NCBI GenBank assembly: GCA_944325785.1
Contig: CALVBN010000003.1
Location: forward strand, 62,001 to 126,000
Length of the DNA stretch: 64,000 nucleotides
Source: Candidatus Gastranaerophilales bacterium
GTDB lineage: Bacteria > Cyanobacteriota > Vampirovibrionia > Gastranaerophilales > Gastranaerophilaceae
Reading direction: 5' to 3'
Program-made: the position numbers and the translations under genes
Part shown: positions 7,890 through 16,007 of the stretch, in pieces
How positions within the stretch are numbered: the first letter of the stretch is position 1
Layout of the letters: every line of letters starts with the position of its first letter
Notes under the pieces: generated by a model
What the model was told of the DNA's origin: nothing
The model's input: the letters and a program-made list of their open reading frames with translations, nothing else
Databases searched by the model: none

Positions 7890-8567
7890 TTATTCTGCTT
7901 GAAAATCTTTTTGCGCTTCGCCTAAATTATATGTATTATAGATGCTTGAATACAATTTGGCAGCTGCTGCGGCTTTGCTTTTTTGAGTATAAGCAAGAAC
8001 TGCATCAAAGCCTTTTTTATTGATAGTACCATCAATATTTGCAGGGTTTGGAGTATCTGATTTGCTGAGCATATCAGCTGCAATAATGCTTGAACCGTAT
8101 TCTGCAATATCAATTTTACCGTCTTTATTTACATCCAGAGCTTCTGAGGTAAAACTTTCATCCGGCGCAAATCTGGAATCTAATTCTTTCACCCCTAATT
8201 CTTTTACACCGCCCATTTCTTCATAAGCTGCGCCTAGAACAGCACCTCTGTCGACCTGTCCTTTCGGCATAACCGGCATGTATCTGTATTCAAATTCAAG
8301 AGGAGGCAGTGCTTTTAAATATTCGTCGTTTTCTTTTAAAAACTTTTCAAGTTTATCTGCATTTTTCTGCGGAGCGTTCGGATCTAAACCAAAATCCAAA
8401 ATAGGCGCAGTATTCATTGTATCTGCTATAATCGGCTGTTCAAGATATGTATAATAATTTTCAACCGCGTTTCTGCCGTATCTCACAGAAGGGTTGGTTA
8501 CCTTATTGTCATATTTACCTTGACTGCCCTCAATCTTTGCTACATTACCTGCTATTTCAAATGTCAT
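7890..8567 (-). CDS. Hypothetical protein with an EF-hand calcium motif
   Basis: The protein has 225 residues, no signal peptide and no membrane segment. Near residue 143 the loop DVNKDGKIDIAEY fits the EF-hand pattern with calcium ligands at positions 1, 3, 5, 7, 9 and 12. A second, degenerate loop (NIDGTINKKGFDA) follows about 36 residues later, so a paired or dockerin-like arrangement is possible. The N-terminal half (YDNKVTNPSVRYG...) is not recognised. The GGAGG ribosome site is well placed. Upstream, GGCAATTTTT at 8624-8615 (minus strand) with a TAATAAT -10 at the expected spacing belongs to a promoter block shared with genes at 20890, 25604 and 33400. Confidence 0.75.
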   Translation of the reverse strand: MTFEIAGNVAKIEGSQGKYDNKVTNPSVRYGRNAVENYYTYLEQPIIADTMNTAPILDFGLDPNAPQKNADKLEKFLKENDEYLKALPPLEFEYRYMPVMPKGQVDRGAVLGAAYEEMGGVKELGVKELDSRFAPDESFTSEALDVNKDGKIDIAEYGSSIIAADMLSKSDTPNPANIDGTINKKGFDAVLAYTQKSKAAAAAKLYSSIYNTYNLGEAQKDFQAE

Positions 8568-8590
8568 AATTTAAGCCTCCACACTATATA

Positions 8591-8624
8591 TATTATTAAA
8601 AACAAAATTCAGTAAAAAATTGCC
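8591..8624 (-). promoter_or_regulatory. GGCAATTTTT-type promoter, divergent copy
   Basis: On the minus strand GGCAATTTTT (8624-8615) is followed after 12 nt by TTTTTAATAATAT, which takes the place of the ACTTTATATATAT seen in the other copies (8 of 13 positions match). It drives the EF-hand gene. Confidence 0.45.
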
Positions 8625-8689
8625 ATAGAATTTACAAAAATTAACACATTAGTGTTGTATAATTATCTTGTACAGGAGAAATTTATTTT

Positions 8690-9604
8690 ATGGTTGAATA
8701 CGTATTTATGAACGGGGAGTATGTAGAAGCAGATAAAGCTTCTATACCGGTCAGAACACATGCTTTTTTGTATGGAACCTCCGTTTTTGAGGGAATTAGG
8801 GCTTATTATAACAAAGAAGAAAATCAGATGTACGCATTTAGAGTAAAAGAACATTACGAAAGACTCTTGAGAAGCGCAAAAGTTATGTGGATGAAAAGTC
8901 CTTATACCCTTGAAGAATACTGCAGTATAACACGCGAATTACTAAGAAAAAATAACTACAGGACAGATGTTTATATACGTCCGACTCTTTATAAGTCTTC
9001 AATTAAAGTAGGTCCGACATTAACGGATAATGAGGATTCTTTTTTAATTTTTACAACGCCTTTTGGAAACTATTTTGGAGAAGATGAAGGGTTAAAATTA
9101 TGCGTTTCCAACTGGCGCAGAACTTCAGACAACGCAATTCCGCCCAGAGCAAAAGTCAGCGGAGCATACGCAAATTCAGCTTTAATAAAAACAGACGCGC
9201 ACGAAGCAGGTTTTGATGATGCGGTTGTACTCTCTGAAAGCGGGCAAGTTACAGAAGGTTCAGCTATGAATATCTTTCTTGTAATCAACGGAGTTTTAAC
9301 AACTTCTAATACAACAGATGATATTTTGGTCGGCGTTACAAGAAATACGGTTATTGAAATAGCAAAAGAGCTTGGCATTCCTGTTAAAGAAAGAGCTGTT
9401 GACAGGACAGAGCTTTATCTGGCAGATGAAGCTTTTTGCTGCGGTACAGGCGCTCAGATTGTCCCTGTTTCCAGCATCGACCATAGACCTGTAGGAGACG
9501 GAAAAATCGGAGAAATAACCAAGCGGATTTCTGATATGTATTTTGATGTTGTCCGCGGTAAAGCAGATAAGTTTAAGGATTGGTGCACACCTATATATGA
9601 TTAG
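8690..9604 (+). CDS. ilvE: Branched-chain amino acid aminotransferase (IlvE type)
   Basis: This is a second fold-type IV PLP aminotransferase (304 residues) of the classical bacterial IlvE subgroup. FLYGTSVFEGIRAY near 26 is the family N-terminal motif. AKVSGAYANSALIKTDAHEAG near 156 carries the PLP Lys, ESGQVTEGSAMNIF near 182 carries the conserved Glu, and CGTGAQIVPV (~264) binds phosphate. An AGGAGA ribosome site precedes the ATG. The stop overlaps the next gene (mlaE) by 8 nt, suggesting co-translation though the functions look unrelated. Having two aminotransferases of different subgroups suggests separate synthetic and degradative roles. Confidence 0.92.
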   Translation: MVEYVFMNGEYVEADKASIPVRTHAFLYGTSVFEGIRAYYNKEENQMYAFRVKEHYERLLRSAKVMWMKSPYTLEEYCSITRELLRKNNYRTDVYIRPTLYKSSIKVGPTLTDNEDSFLIFTTPFGNYFGEDEGLKLCVSNWRRTSDNAIPPRAKVSGAYANSALIKTDAHEAGFDDAVVLSESGQVTEGSAMNIFLVINGVLTTSNTTDDILVGVTRNTVIEIAKELGIPVKERAVDRTELYLADEAFCCGTGAQIVPVSSIDHRPVGDGKIGEITKRISDMYFDVVRGKADKFKDWCTPIYD

Positions 9605-10328
9605 TTTCTTTGGCAAATGTATGCAAAACCTATGGCGCTCCTTTGTATATCTAATTACAGGGAGCTCGAGGATTACTCATGTACTGGCACAGTCTGCCTC
9701 TATAAGCTATGATTCATTAGTTATCTCGCTTGTAATTGCGTTTGTTTCAGCGGCGGTTATTGCAATACAGGTTTCAAAGCAATTTCTTATGAGCGGTGCA
9801 GAAGCTTATGTCGGCGGTTCTATCGCTATAGTTATGATTAGAGAAATTGCACCGGGGTTTGTTGCTCTTGCTATCGGTGCCAGAGCCGGAACTGCAATTT
9901 CTGCAGAAATCGCTAACATGCAGGTAACTTCACAGGTTGATGCGATTAAAACATTAAAAGTTGACCCTGTAGGTTATTATTTTGCCCCCAGAATTCTCGC
10001 AGCTGCAATTACGGTTCCGATGGTTGTATTAATTGCAGAGCTTGTCGGAATAGCAGGAGGTCTGCTGGTTTCAAATGCAACAATTCACCTGCGCCCTGCA
10101 AGATATATTAATTCTGTATGGTTATGGCTAAGCACAAGAGATATTTATATCAGCTTGTTTAAGGGGTTTGTATTTGGAATTTTAATAGCCCTCGTCTGCG
10201 CCACACAGGGTTATGAAACAAAAGGCGGAGCCAAAGATGTCGGAGAATCAACTACTAAGGCTGCGGTTTTATCTACCGTATATATGCTGACTGCTGATTT
10301 TTTAATTAATCTGGTCTTTTACCTGTAA
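9597..10328 (+). CDS. mlaE: MlaE/YrbE-type ABC transporter permease
   Basis: This is the inner-membrane permease of the MCE/Mla lipid transport system, which moves phospholipids between inner and outer membrane. I place the start at the ATG (9597) overlapping the ilvE stop by 8 nt, giving 243 residues; an earlier start at 9543 is inside ilvE. About five hydrophobic helices surround the conserved cytoplasmic loop REIAPGFVALAIGARAGTAI and EIANMQVTSQVDAIKTL, a hallmark of MlaE. The C-terminal VGESTTKAAVLS motif is also typical. The usual ATPase (MlaF) and MCE protein (MlaD) are not adjacent and must lie outside the window. It supports a double-membrane cell. Confidence 0.92.
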   Translation: MISFFGKCMQNLWRSFVYLITGSSRITHVLAQSASISYDSLVISLVIAFVSAAVIAIQVSKQFLMSGAEAYVGGSIAIVMIREIAPGFVALAIGARAGTAISAEIANMQVTSQVDAIKTLKVDPVGYYFAPRILAAAITVPMVVLIAELVGIAGGLLVSNATIHLRPARYINSVWLWLSTRDIYISLFKGFVFGILIALVCATQGYETKGGAKDVGESTTKAAVLSTVYMLTADFLINLVFYL

Positions 10329-10355
10329 ACAGCCTTTTTCAAAATGATGTTTAAA

Positions 10356-10384
10356 TTGATAATATAAAATTATCATGCTATTAT
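10356..10384 (+). promoter_or_regulatory. Probable promoter of the sigma factor gene
   Basis: TTGATA (10356-10361) and TATTAT (10379-10384) are 17 bp apart. The predicted start near 10391 lies after the ATG at 10375, which argues for the TTG start at 10414. Confidence 0.5.
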
Positions 10385-10413
10385 ATGTTGTATACTTGGA
10401 TGGAGCTTGGATT

Positions 10414-11211
10414 TTGGTTAGCAAAAAAAACGACAAAAAGACATACGAATTAATTGCCGGCTGGCTTGACGAGTATCATGCAAGCACAGACAAATACAAA
10501 AAAGCCAGAATGAAGGCGCTGATTGTTACAAGTATGCTTCCTGTTATAAAACGAATTGCAAGAACAATCGCCAGACGTTCTTATGACCCGATTGAAGATA
10601 TGGTGCAGGCGGGGGCTATCGGGCTTCTGAAAGCAATTGACAGCTATTCTAAGGATTTAAACGATAATTTTAAAATTTATGCCGGCTATTTAATTATCGG
10701 AGAAATGAAACACTACCTCAGAGATAAACTAAATACCATCAGAGTTCCAAGACATATTCAAGAACTTACATACCGTATAAACAGCTTTACTAAAACACTT
10801 ACTTTAGATGAATTAAATGAGTTAACAAATGATGATGTTGCGGAAGCCTTGCAAATCACCCCTAAAGAGGTGGATTTTGCAATCCAGGCAGACAGAAGAT
10901 GCACAACGCTGTCTCTTGATGAAATATATGCGCCGGATTCTGATAACCTTGGTTACGAAGAGATGTTATCAAAAGATAATTATAAAGAAATGCGCGACAT
11001 AGAAGATGCAAAAATAATTTTAAAAGAAGTTATTGAAAAACTGCCGGATGACAGCAAACAGCTGATAGAATTATATTATTATAATGACCTCAGCCAGAGA
11101 GAAATCTCGGAAAAATTAGGCTTGTCCCAGATGAGCGTTTCAAGAAGGATGAAAAAGGCTTTCAGCCTGCTTTATAAAATGCTTGCAGATAATACAGCAG
11201 GGGTATTTTAA
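10414..11211 (+). CDS. Group 3 sigma-70 family factor (SigF/SigB-like)
   Basis: This is an alternative RNA polymerase sigma factor. I choose TTG 10414 as start: GGAG lies 8 nt upstream and a promoter-like pair would start transcription after the in-frame ATG at 10375. Region 2 is seen as DMVQAGAIGLLKAIDSY and FKIYAGYLIIGEMKHYLRD, region 3 as RVPRHIQELTYRIN, and region 4 as LIELYYYNDLSQREISEKLGLSQ with its helix-turn-helix. The order matches SigB/SigF-type factors; in cyanobacteria SigF controls type IV pilus genes. The next gene, a prepilin peptidase, overlaps its stop by 1 nt, which fits a pilus or motility regulon, but this is inference. No anti-sigma gene is adjacent. Confidence 0.88.
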   Translation: MVSKKNDKKTYELIAGWLDEYHASTDKYKKARMKALIVTSMLPVIKRIARTIARRSYDPIEDMVQAGAIGLLKAIDSYSKDLNDNFKIYAGYLIIGEMKHYLRDKLNTIRVPRHIQELTYRINSFTKTLTLDELNELTNDDVAEALQITPKEVDFAIQADRRCTTLSLDEIYAPDSDNLGYEEMLSKDNYKEMRDIEDAKIILKEVIEKLPDDSKQLIELYYYNDLSQREISEKLGLSQMSVSRRMKKAFSLLYKMLADNTAGVF

Positions 11212-12119
11212 TGGATTTTTTTCATTACATACTGTTTTGGATTTGTATAATAGGTTTATGCTTGGGCAGTTTTTTCAATGTCGTAATATTACGTTCTTTG
11301 AGTAATGAAAGCATTGTATTTCCGGCATCTAAATGCCCGAAGTGCCGGCATAAATTATACTGGTGGCATAATATTCCGGTTCTTTCCTATATTATATTAA
11401 GGGGAAAATGTTATTTTTGCAAAGATAAAATCAGCATTCAGTACCCGATAGTTGAACTTTTAACAATGCTTCTATTTGCTTTTGCATTTATTAAGTTCGG
11501 CATAAGCTTGAAAACGATATTTGTTATCCTCTGGTTGTCCGGTTTTATTATAATGACCACAACGGATTTAAAAGCAAAGCTTGTGGACTGCAATATTGCA
11601 ATTGCAATGGGAATTTTAGGACTTATATACCATTTTATTTCTTCCGGCTTGGACGGGTTTGTAAGCTCCGTACTTGGTTTAATAGCGGGAGCCGTTATTC
11701 TTGAGATAATTGCGCGGACGGGATATATATTTGCAGGAACAAGAGCAATGGGAGAAGCTGATACTTACGTCGCCGGCGCATTAGGTGCAATGTTCGGGAT
11801 TCAAAATATTCTAACCGTTCTATTATATGCACTCGGAGCATCTATGATATTTATTGTCCCGATGTTTTTATACAGCCAATATAAAAACAATAATAAAAGC
11901 GTTTGTATATTATCTGTTTTATTCATTCTGTCTGCGCTTGTATATAAGACTCTTTGGCAAAATTATTTTGTTCTCGGAATATTCACCCTTATCGGCATTA
12001 TGCTGTCGATTGCTATACTCAAGAACATTAAACACGAAGAAAACAGAATTTATCTGCCGTACGTTCCTGCTTTAACAGCCGGAGCTTTATATTTTATCTT
12101 TTTTAATATAAACTTCTAA
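11211..12119 (+). CDS. pilD: Prepilin peptidase (type IV leader peptidase)
   Basis: This membrane aspartic protease cleaves and N-methylates type IV prepilins. The 302 residues have about eight hydrophobic helices. LGSFFNVVILR is the family N-terminal motif. Two CxxC pairs (CPKCRHKLYWWHNIPVLSY and CYFCKD) make the zinc-binding cytoplasmic loop of bifunctional PilD. Catalytic Asp residues are in TTDLKAKLVD (~118) and GEADTYVAGALGA (~181). The C-terminus runs on past the usual ~260-290 residues with extra hydrophobic segments. It overlaps the sigma factor gene by 1 nt (TAATG). It fits with pilT at 58517, indicating type IV pili or competence. Confidence 0.93.
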   Translation: MDFFHYILFWICIIGLCLGSFFNVVILRSLSNESIVFPASKCPKCRHKLYWWHNIPVLSYIILRGKCYFCKDKISIQYPIVELLTMLLFAFAFIKFGISLKTIFVILWLSGFIIMTTTDLKAKLVDCNIAIAMGILGLIYHFISSGLDGFVSSVLGLIAGAVILEIIARTGYIFAGTRAMGEADTYVAGALGAMFGIQNILTVLLYALGASMIFIVPMFLYSQYKNNNKSVCILSVLFILSALVYKTLWQNYFVLGIFTLIGIMLSIAILKNIKHEENRIYLPYVPALTAGALYFIFFNINF

Positions 12120-12120
12120 T

Positions 12121-12516
12121 ATGAGTGTATCGTATCCAAATCAATACAGAAATTATTGTGTTTTTGACATAAAAGAAAGAAAATCTCTTTCCGAAATCAG
12201 AACTTCTCTTGAGAATCCAAAGTCAGAGGACGAAGTTTTAGAAGATTTGTACACCCTAAATCTTATGCTGGATGAAGGTAATAAAGAGATAAACAGCAGG
12301 GTTGCACAGCTTTATCCGGCTTTATCAAAGTATAACAGCACAACATCTCCAAATATTCAGACATTTTTAGCCGGTATTTACCGTAAAACAAAGATTCCGG
12401 ACGCATTTGGACCTCTTTGCGCAATGCTTATCAGAAATGCTGTCAACCCGCCCAAGAATGTTCACTTTGACCCTAATGAAGAAATCGGCGGAGCTATATT
12501 AGATTATTTAGCTTAA
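12121..12516 (+). CDS. Hypothetical protein
   Basis: The 131-residue cytoplasmic-looking protein is not recognised. It is mainly helical, with two helices around residues 30-60 (EDEVLEDLYTLNLMLDEG) and ~75-110 that could form a HEAT-like pair. It begins 1 nt after the pilD stop, so it is probably co-transcribed and translationally coupled with the sigma factor and pilD. Its 3' end overlaps the convergent gene at 12494 by 23 nt. Confidence 0.7.
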   Translation: MSVSYPNQYRNYCVFDIKERKSLSEIRTSLENPKSEDEVLEDLYTLNLMLDEGNKEINSRVAQLYPALSKYNSTTSPNIQTFLAGIYRKTKIPDAFGPLCAMLIRNAVNPPKNVHFDPNEEIGGAILDYLA

Positions 12517-12817
12517 ATTCATGTGCAATGGTTTCAATAGCACTATACACTCTTCTTAAAAAAGGAGTATCACCTTCTTTTTTGACTTTTATGAAACGCG
12601 CGGCAGCAGGATTATGTCCCATAACTTGAATACTATCAAACTCTGAAGAACGCGGTACCAAAGAACATGGGCTGATGTATACATCAAGAGCTTTATCTTT
12701 TAGATAGTTTTCCATTACACCTTTTGCTTGTTTTAACTGTTCGCGGTAAGGCTGTGGAACAAGCGGTGATATTCCGGCATGTTCTATAGTTTTTGGAGTC
12801 GTTTTAAAGATTCTCAT
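12494..12817 (-). CDS. Hypothetical protein, tandem paralogue 1
   Basis: The 107-residue product is a paralogue of its upstream neighbour (12826-13134). Shared features are the start MRI(F/Y)K, then ISP, (Q/E)PY, QAKGVMENY(L/M)KDK, a central (V/I)MGH followed by His/Asn-Pro, and a C-terminal PFLR-VY-AIE-I helix. No signal peptide or membrane segment is seen, and the function is unknown. It is the last gene of a minus-strand run that starts with ferredoxin and the 2-oxoacid:ferredoxin oxidoreductase subunits. GAGGAAAG lies before the ATG. Confidence 0.72.
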   Translation of the reverse strand: MRIFKTTPKTIEHAGISPLVPQPYREQLKQAKGVMENYLKDKALDVYISPCSLVPRSSEFDSIQVMGHNPAAARFIKVKKEGDTPFLRRVYSAIETIAHEFKLNNLI

Positions 12818-12825
12818 ACTTTCCT

Positions 12826-13134
12826 CTATTTTTGAGCAAATTCTTTTGTAATATTTTCTATGGCTTTATATACATTTCTTAAGAATGGCATATTTTCATC
12901 CGGTTCTACAAGAGCGTACTTTCTTCCTTTTTTAGGGTGGTGATGTCCCATAATTTCAATAACAGAATCACCGGTATCTTTCAAGCAGGCACCTGGGGCA
13001 TTAAAAACAACATCAAAATTTTTGTCCTTCATGTAATTTTCCATTACACCCTTTGCTTGATTTAGACGGCTATAGTACGGTTCAGATATCCAGGGGGATA
13101 TTTTTATATGTTCTGCAGGTTTATAGATTCTCAT
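12826..13134 (-). CDS. Hypothetical protein, tandem paralogue 2
   Basis: The 102-residue product shares QAKGVMENYMKDK (residues ~27-39) and the IMGHHHP motif near 65 with the following paralogue. Its ATG overlaps the stop of the oxidoreductase gamma subunit gene in an ATGA arrangement, and GAGGGAG serves as ribosome site, so it is translationally coupled to that enzyme. The His cluster MGHHHP could bind a metal, but that is a guess. No family is recognised. Confidence 0.74.
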   Translation of the reverse strand: MRIYKPAEHIKISPWISEPYYSRLNQAKGVMENYMKDKNFDVVFNAPGACLKDTGDSVIEIMGHHHPKKGRKYALVEPDENMPFLRNVYKAIENITKEFAQK

Positions 13135-13670
13135 ACAACAGCTCCCTCTGAAGAAGCTTCTAAAGCCTTCATATTTAAAGGTATAAGATCCTTTTTCTTT
13201 GCACCCAGAACTTTTTCAACTCCTTTTGCCAGAAATTCTTTTTTAACAATCGGGCAGACAGAAGCCAGCGCGCCTAAAGATACAACATTCGTAACCTTGC
13301 TTGTACCCAGATCATTTGCAAGTTTTGTCATAGGAACAAATACGTATTTAATATCATTCCGCGGTCTTGTCTCTTCAACCAGAGTTGAATTTGCAACGAT
13401 TGTTCCGCCTGCCTTAACTCTTTGGACAAATCTGTCAAAAGACTGCTGGTTAAGAACAATTGCATAATCCGTATCTTGTTTATGCACAGAGCTTACTTCT
13501 GAATCAGAAACAACGATTTCGCAGTTTACTGTTCCGCCTCTCATTTCTGCCCCGTAGCACGGGTACCAGGTGACATTTTTACCCTCAATCATAAATGCAT
13601 TAGCTAAGATTGTACCGGCAAGTAAAATCCCCTGTCCGCCAAATCCTGCAAATATAAAGTTTGTTTCCAT
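13131..13670 (-). CDS. 2-oxoacid:ferredoxin oxidoreductase, gamma subunit
   Basis: This is the small gamma subunit of a CoA-acylating 2-oxoacid:ferredoxin oxidoreductase. At 179 residues it has the family start FAGFGGQGILLAGTILANA and the AEMRGGTVNCEIVVSD motif of domain III. It forms a complex with the TPP-binding beta subunit (13670) and the pyrimidine-binding alpha subunit (14437). Its ATG overlaps the beta subunit's stop by 1 nt, and its stop overlaps the next small gene. The set most resembles the branched-chain (Vor) or 2-oxoglutarate (Kor) type; Vor is favoured from the alpha subunit. Confidence 0.93.
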   Translation of the reverse strand: METNFIFAGFGGQGILLAGTILANAFMIEGKNVTWYPCYGAEMRGGTVNCEIVVSDSEVSSVHKQDTDYAIVLNQQSFDRFVQRVKAGGTIVANSTLVEETRPRNDIKYVFVPMTKLANDLGTSKVTNVVSLGALASVCPIVKKEFLAKGVEKVLGAKKKDLIPLNMKALEASSEGAVV

Positions 13671-14410
13671 TAATTAACCTCCTTGAATACTCCGAGCGGA
13701 AATACCGGTATCATTTCATTTCTGATTCTTTCATGAGCCTCTTCCGGTGTCATATGCCAGTTTGTCGGGCAGGATGAAAGGATTTCAACAAAACCGAATC
13801 CCTTGCCGTCAAGCTGTGTCTGAAAGGCTTTTTTAATAGCTTTTTTAGCCTCGTTAATATGAGGAACGCTGTCAAGAGCAACGCGCGCAGAAAATGCAGT
13901 TCCGTCGCATAGAGCAATATGTTCCGCAATCTTAATAGGATAGCCGAAATATTCAGCATTTCTTCCTGTCGGAGATGTTGTTGTTACCTGCCCCATTAAA
14001 GTTGTCGGTCCAAGCTGTCCGCCTGTCATACCGTAAGTCGTATTATTAATACATATTGCAGAGATTTTTTCTCCTCTGAGAGCGGAATGCAAAGACTCTG
14101 CAATGCCGATTGAAGCAAAGTCGCCGTCGCCGGAGTATGTAAATACAAATTTATCCGGTCTGGCTCTTTTCACACCGGTTGCCGAAGCCAACGCCCTTCC
14201 GTGCGGTGCTTCAACGCAGTCTATATCAAGAAAATCATATAAAAACACAGAACACCCGACGGATGTTGATGAAATTATATTTTCCCTTATTCCAAGTTCG
14301 TCAATAACTTCCGCCACAAGTCTGATTGCAATCCCGTGGTCACAGCCGGGGCAGAAAGTGTATCTAAAGTTTTTCTTCATTGATTTAGGTATACCAAAAA
14401 CCTGTTGCAT
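13670..14410 (-). CDS. 2-oxoacid:ferredoxin oxidoreductase, TPP-binding beta subunit
   Basis: The 246-residue subunit binds thiamine diphosphate. CPGCDHGIAIRLVAEV (20-36) is the family N-terminal motif, and GDGDFASIGI ... INNTTYGMTGGQLGPTT forms the TPP/Mg2+ site (GDGD...N-NTTYGMTGGQ). SPTGRN and the C-terminal EILSSCPTNWHM stretch are also family features; the Cys could act near the active site. It sits between the alpha and gamma genes: a 26-nt gap after alpha and a 1-nt overlap with gamma. It catalyses oxidative decarboxylation of a 2-oxoacid to acyl-CoA, passing electrons to ferredoxin. Confidence 0.94.
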   Translation of the reverse strand: MQQVFGIPKSMKKNFRYTFCPGCDHGIAIRLVAEVIDELGIRENIISSTSVGCSVFLYDFLDIDCVEAPHGRALASATGVKRARPDKFVFTYSGDGDFASIGIAESLHSALRGEKISAICINNTTYGMTGGQLGPTTLMGQVTTTSPTGRNAEYFGYPIKIAEHIALCDGTAFSARVALDSVPHINEAKKAIKKAFQTQLDGKGFGFVEILSSCPTNWHMTPEEAHERIRNEMIPVFPLGVFKEVN

Positions 14411-14436
14411 AATTATTTTCTCCTTTTTACCCCATT

Positions 14437-15525
14437 CTACAGACTTGCCGTTAACTGTCTTCCACCTTTTAGGACATTTTCTACTGAAGATACAATCTCT
14501 TCAACGCTCAGCCACTCACCGCAGGCTCTGTTGACCAAACTTACTTTGGAAAGACCTTCAACAGCGTATTTAACATCCTTGAACATTTGTCCCATATTCA
14601 TTTCTACTACAACAAAATCTTTTCCTTGTTTTGCAAGATTATGAATCTGCTTATGCGGGAACGGATTTAATGTTACAGGTCTAAAGCAGCCTGCTTTGAT
14701 ACCTTTATTTCTCAAAACCTTCATCGCAGCCTTTATATTTCTTGTCATAGAGCCGAATGCAACAAGAACAATATCCGCGTCATCCGTTTCATATTCTTCA
14801 TATGTTGTTTCATTTTCCGCAATGATTTCAAACTTTCTATGCAAATCACAAATATGTTGAATTTGTTTTTTCTCATCGGTTGCAACAGAATAAATTTTTC
14901 GGGCTTCTCTATCTTTAGCACCGGTTAAAGCCCAAGAAGAAACATCGACTTCCGGATATGGATATTCCCCGAAGCTTGCAGGCTCCATCATCTGCCCTAA
15001 AAGTCCGTCTGCAAGAAGCATTACAGGATTTCTGTACTTTTGTGCAAGATAAAATGCTCTGTATGTCAAATCAACGCATTCCTGCACTGTAGAAGGCGCA
15101 AGAACTATAAGATTGTAATCCCCGTTGCCTCCGCCGTATACAGCTTGATTATAATCGCCTTGAGCGGGATAAATATATCCTAAGCCTGGTCCTGTTCTCA
15201 TAACATTGACTACCACAACAGGTAACTCATCGGAAGAAGCATAAGACAGAGCTTCCTGCATCAAAGATATAGCGCAGGAAGAGGATGAAGTCATTGCTTT
15301 TACGCCTGTTGCAGCTGCGCCCATAACCATATTGATAGCACCCAGTTCACTTTCTGCGCATACGTAAGCTCTTCCAAGCTCTTGCATTTTTCCGCTCAAA
15401 TACTCGCCGATTTCTGTCTGCGGGGTAATCGGATAGCCAAAATAGCACTGGCATCCTGCATTAACTGCCGCTTGAGCTATTGCATAATTCCCTTTTATTA
15501 AAACTTTTTCATTATTATCTGTCAT
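14437..15525 (-). CDS. vorB: 2-oxoacid:ferredoxin oxidoreductase, alpha subunit (VorB-like)
   Basis: The start is ATG 15525, which has AAGGAGAG just upstream; a longer frame to 15645 runs through a heptamer repeat and is not coding. The 362 residues carry GNYAIAQAAVNAGCQCYFGYPITPQTE (quoted in part: GYPITPQTE), the AESELGAINMVMGAA segment, and MTSSSSCAISLMQEALSYA, all of the alpha (pyrimidine-binding) domain. GGGNGDYNLIVLAPSTVQE and LADGLLGQMMEP match subunits annotated VorB. With two branched-chain aminotransferases in the window, branched 2-oxoacids from Val/Leu/Ile are a reasonable substrate, but 2-oxoglutarate cannot be excluded. Confidence 0.92.
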   Translation of the reverse strand: MTDNNEKVLIKGNYAIAQAAVNAGCQCYFGYPITPQTEIGEYLSGKMQELGRAYVCAESELGAINMVMGAAATGVKAMTSSSSCAISLMQEALSYASSDELPVVVVNVMRTGPGLGYIYPAQGDYNQAVYGGGNGDYNLIVLAPSTVQECVDLTYRAFYLAQKYRNPVMLLADGLLGQMMEPASFGEYPYPEVDVSSWALTGAKDREARKIYSVATDEKKQIQHICDLHRKFEIIAENETTYEEYETDDADIVLVAFGSMTRNIKAAMKVLRNKGIKAGCFRPVTLNPFPHKQIHNLAKQGKDFVVVEMNMGQMFKDVKYAVEGLSKVSLVNRACGEWLSVEEIVSSVENVLKGGRQLTASL

Positions 15526-15568
15526 TTTCTCTCCTTTGTATGAAGGGTGATTCGATTGTACTTTGCTC

Positions 15569-15596
15569 GTGAATAGTGAATAGTGAATAGTGACTC
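15569..15596. repeat. Heptamer repeat, inverted relative to the next copy
   Basis: GTGAATA occurs three times in tandem (15569-15589), followed by GTGACTC. On the other strand these are N3TCAC heptamers like those at 15646-15673, 46931-46958 and 52306-52333. It lies in the gap between the ferredoxin and alpha-subunit genes. Confidence 0.7.
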
Positions 15597-15635
15597 GAGA
15601 TATAAATAAACAAACAAAGTATAATATATAAATTT

Positions 15636-15673
15636 TTATAACCACAAATCACGATTCACAAATCACGACTCAC
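15636..15673. repeat. TTATAACCAC + four N3TCAC heptamers, copy 1
   Basis: TTATAACCAC (15636-15645) is followed by AAATCAC, GATTCAC, AAATCAC and GACTCAC. The same 10-nt anchor with four heptamers of the N3TCAC form recurs at 46921 and 52296. Each lies between genes, two of them right at a gene's 3' end. Confidence 0.75.
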
Positions 15674-15879
15674 GGCTTATATACCTCTATTGCCAAATCC
15701 GGACATCTCTTTGCACACATAGCGCATCCGATGCACTCGTTTTTTTTATCAACAAATTCTACCATATAATCACCAAGCCTGTTTGTCTTATCACTCTTCT
15801 TTATAAGCCCCTTTGGACAAGTTGTGGTGCAAATGTAGCAGGACTTGCAACGATTATTATCTATTACTATCTTTCCCAT
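15670..15879 (-). CDS. Two-[4Fe-4S] ferredoxin (delta subunit of the oxidoreductase)
   Basis: This is a 69-residue ferredoxin. I choose ATG 15879 because AGGAGTC lies 5-7 nt upstream; an in-frame ATG at 15897 has no ribosome site. Two cluster motifs are complete: CKSCYICTTTCPKG (CxxCxxxxxCP in this spacing) and CIGCAMCAKRCPDLAI (CxxCxxCxxxCP). It would pass electrons from the 2-oxoacid oxidation to soluble ferredoxin. It is the first gene of the operon with the alpha, beta and gamma subunits, as in the four-subunit Vor/Kor enzymes. The 144-nt gap to the alpha gene carries heptamer repeats. The 3' end of the gene overlaps the repeat copy by a few bases. Confidence 0.92.
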   Translation of the reverse strand: MGKIVIDNNRCKSCYICTTTCPKGLIKKSDKTNRLGDYMVEFVDKKNECIGCAMCAKRCPDLAIEVYKP

Positions 15880-16007
15880 AACGACTCCTGTGTTCAATTA
15901 AAGATTATAGCATCAATGGGATTTTAAAGCCCGTTTTGTAACGATTTGTAAATTTACTTTTCAAAAAGCGTTATTAAATTCTAAGTTGTGGAATTTAAAA
16001 AATATAA

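Noticed and set aside
15526..15645. N-terminal extension of the oxidoreductase alpha subunit
   Set aside because: It translates a heptamer repeat, has no ribosome site and is absent in the family; ATG 15525 has AAGGAG upstream.
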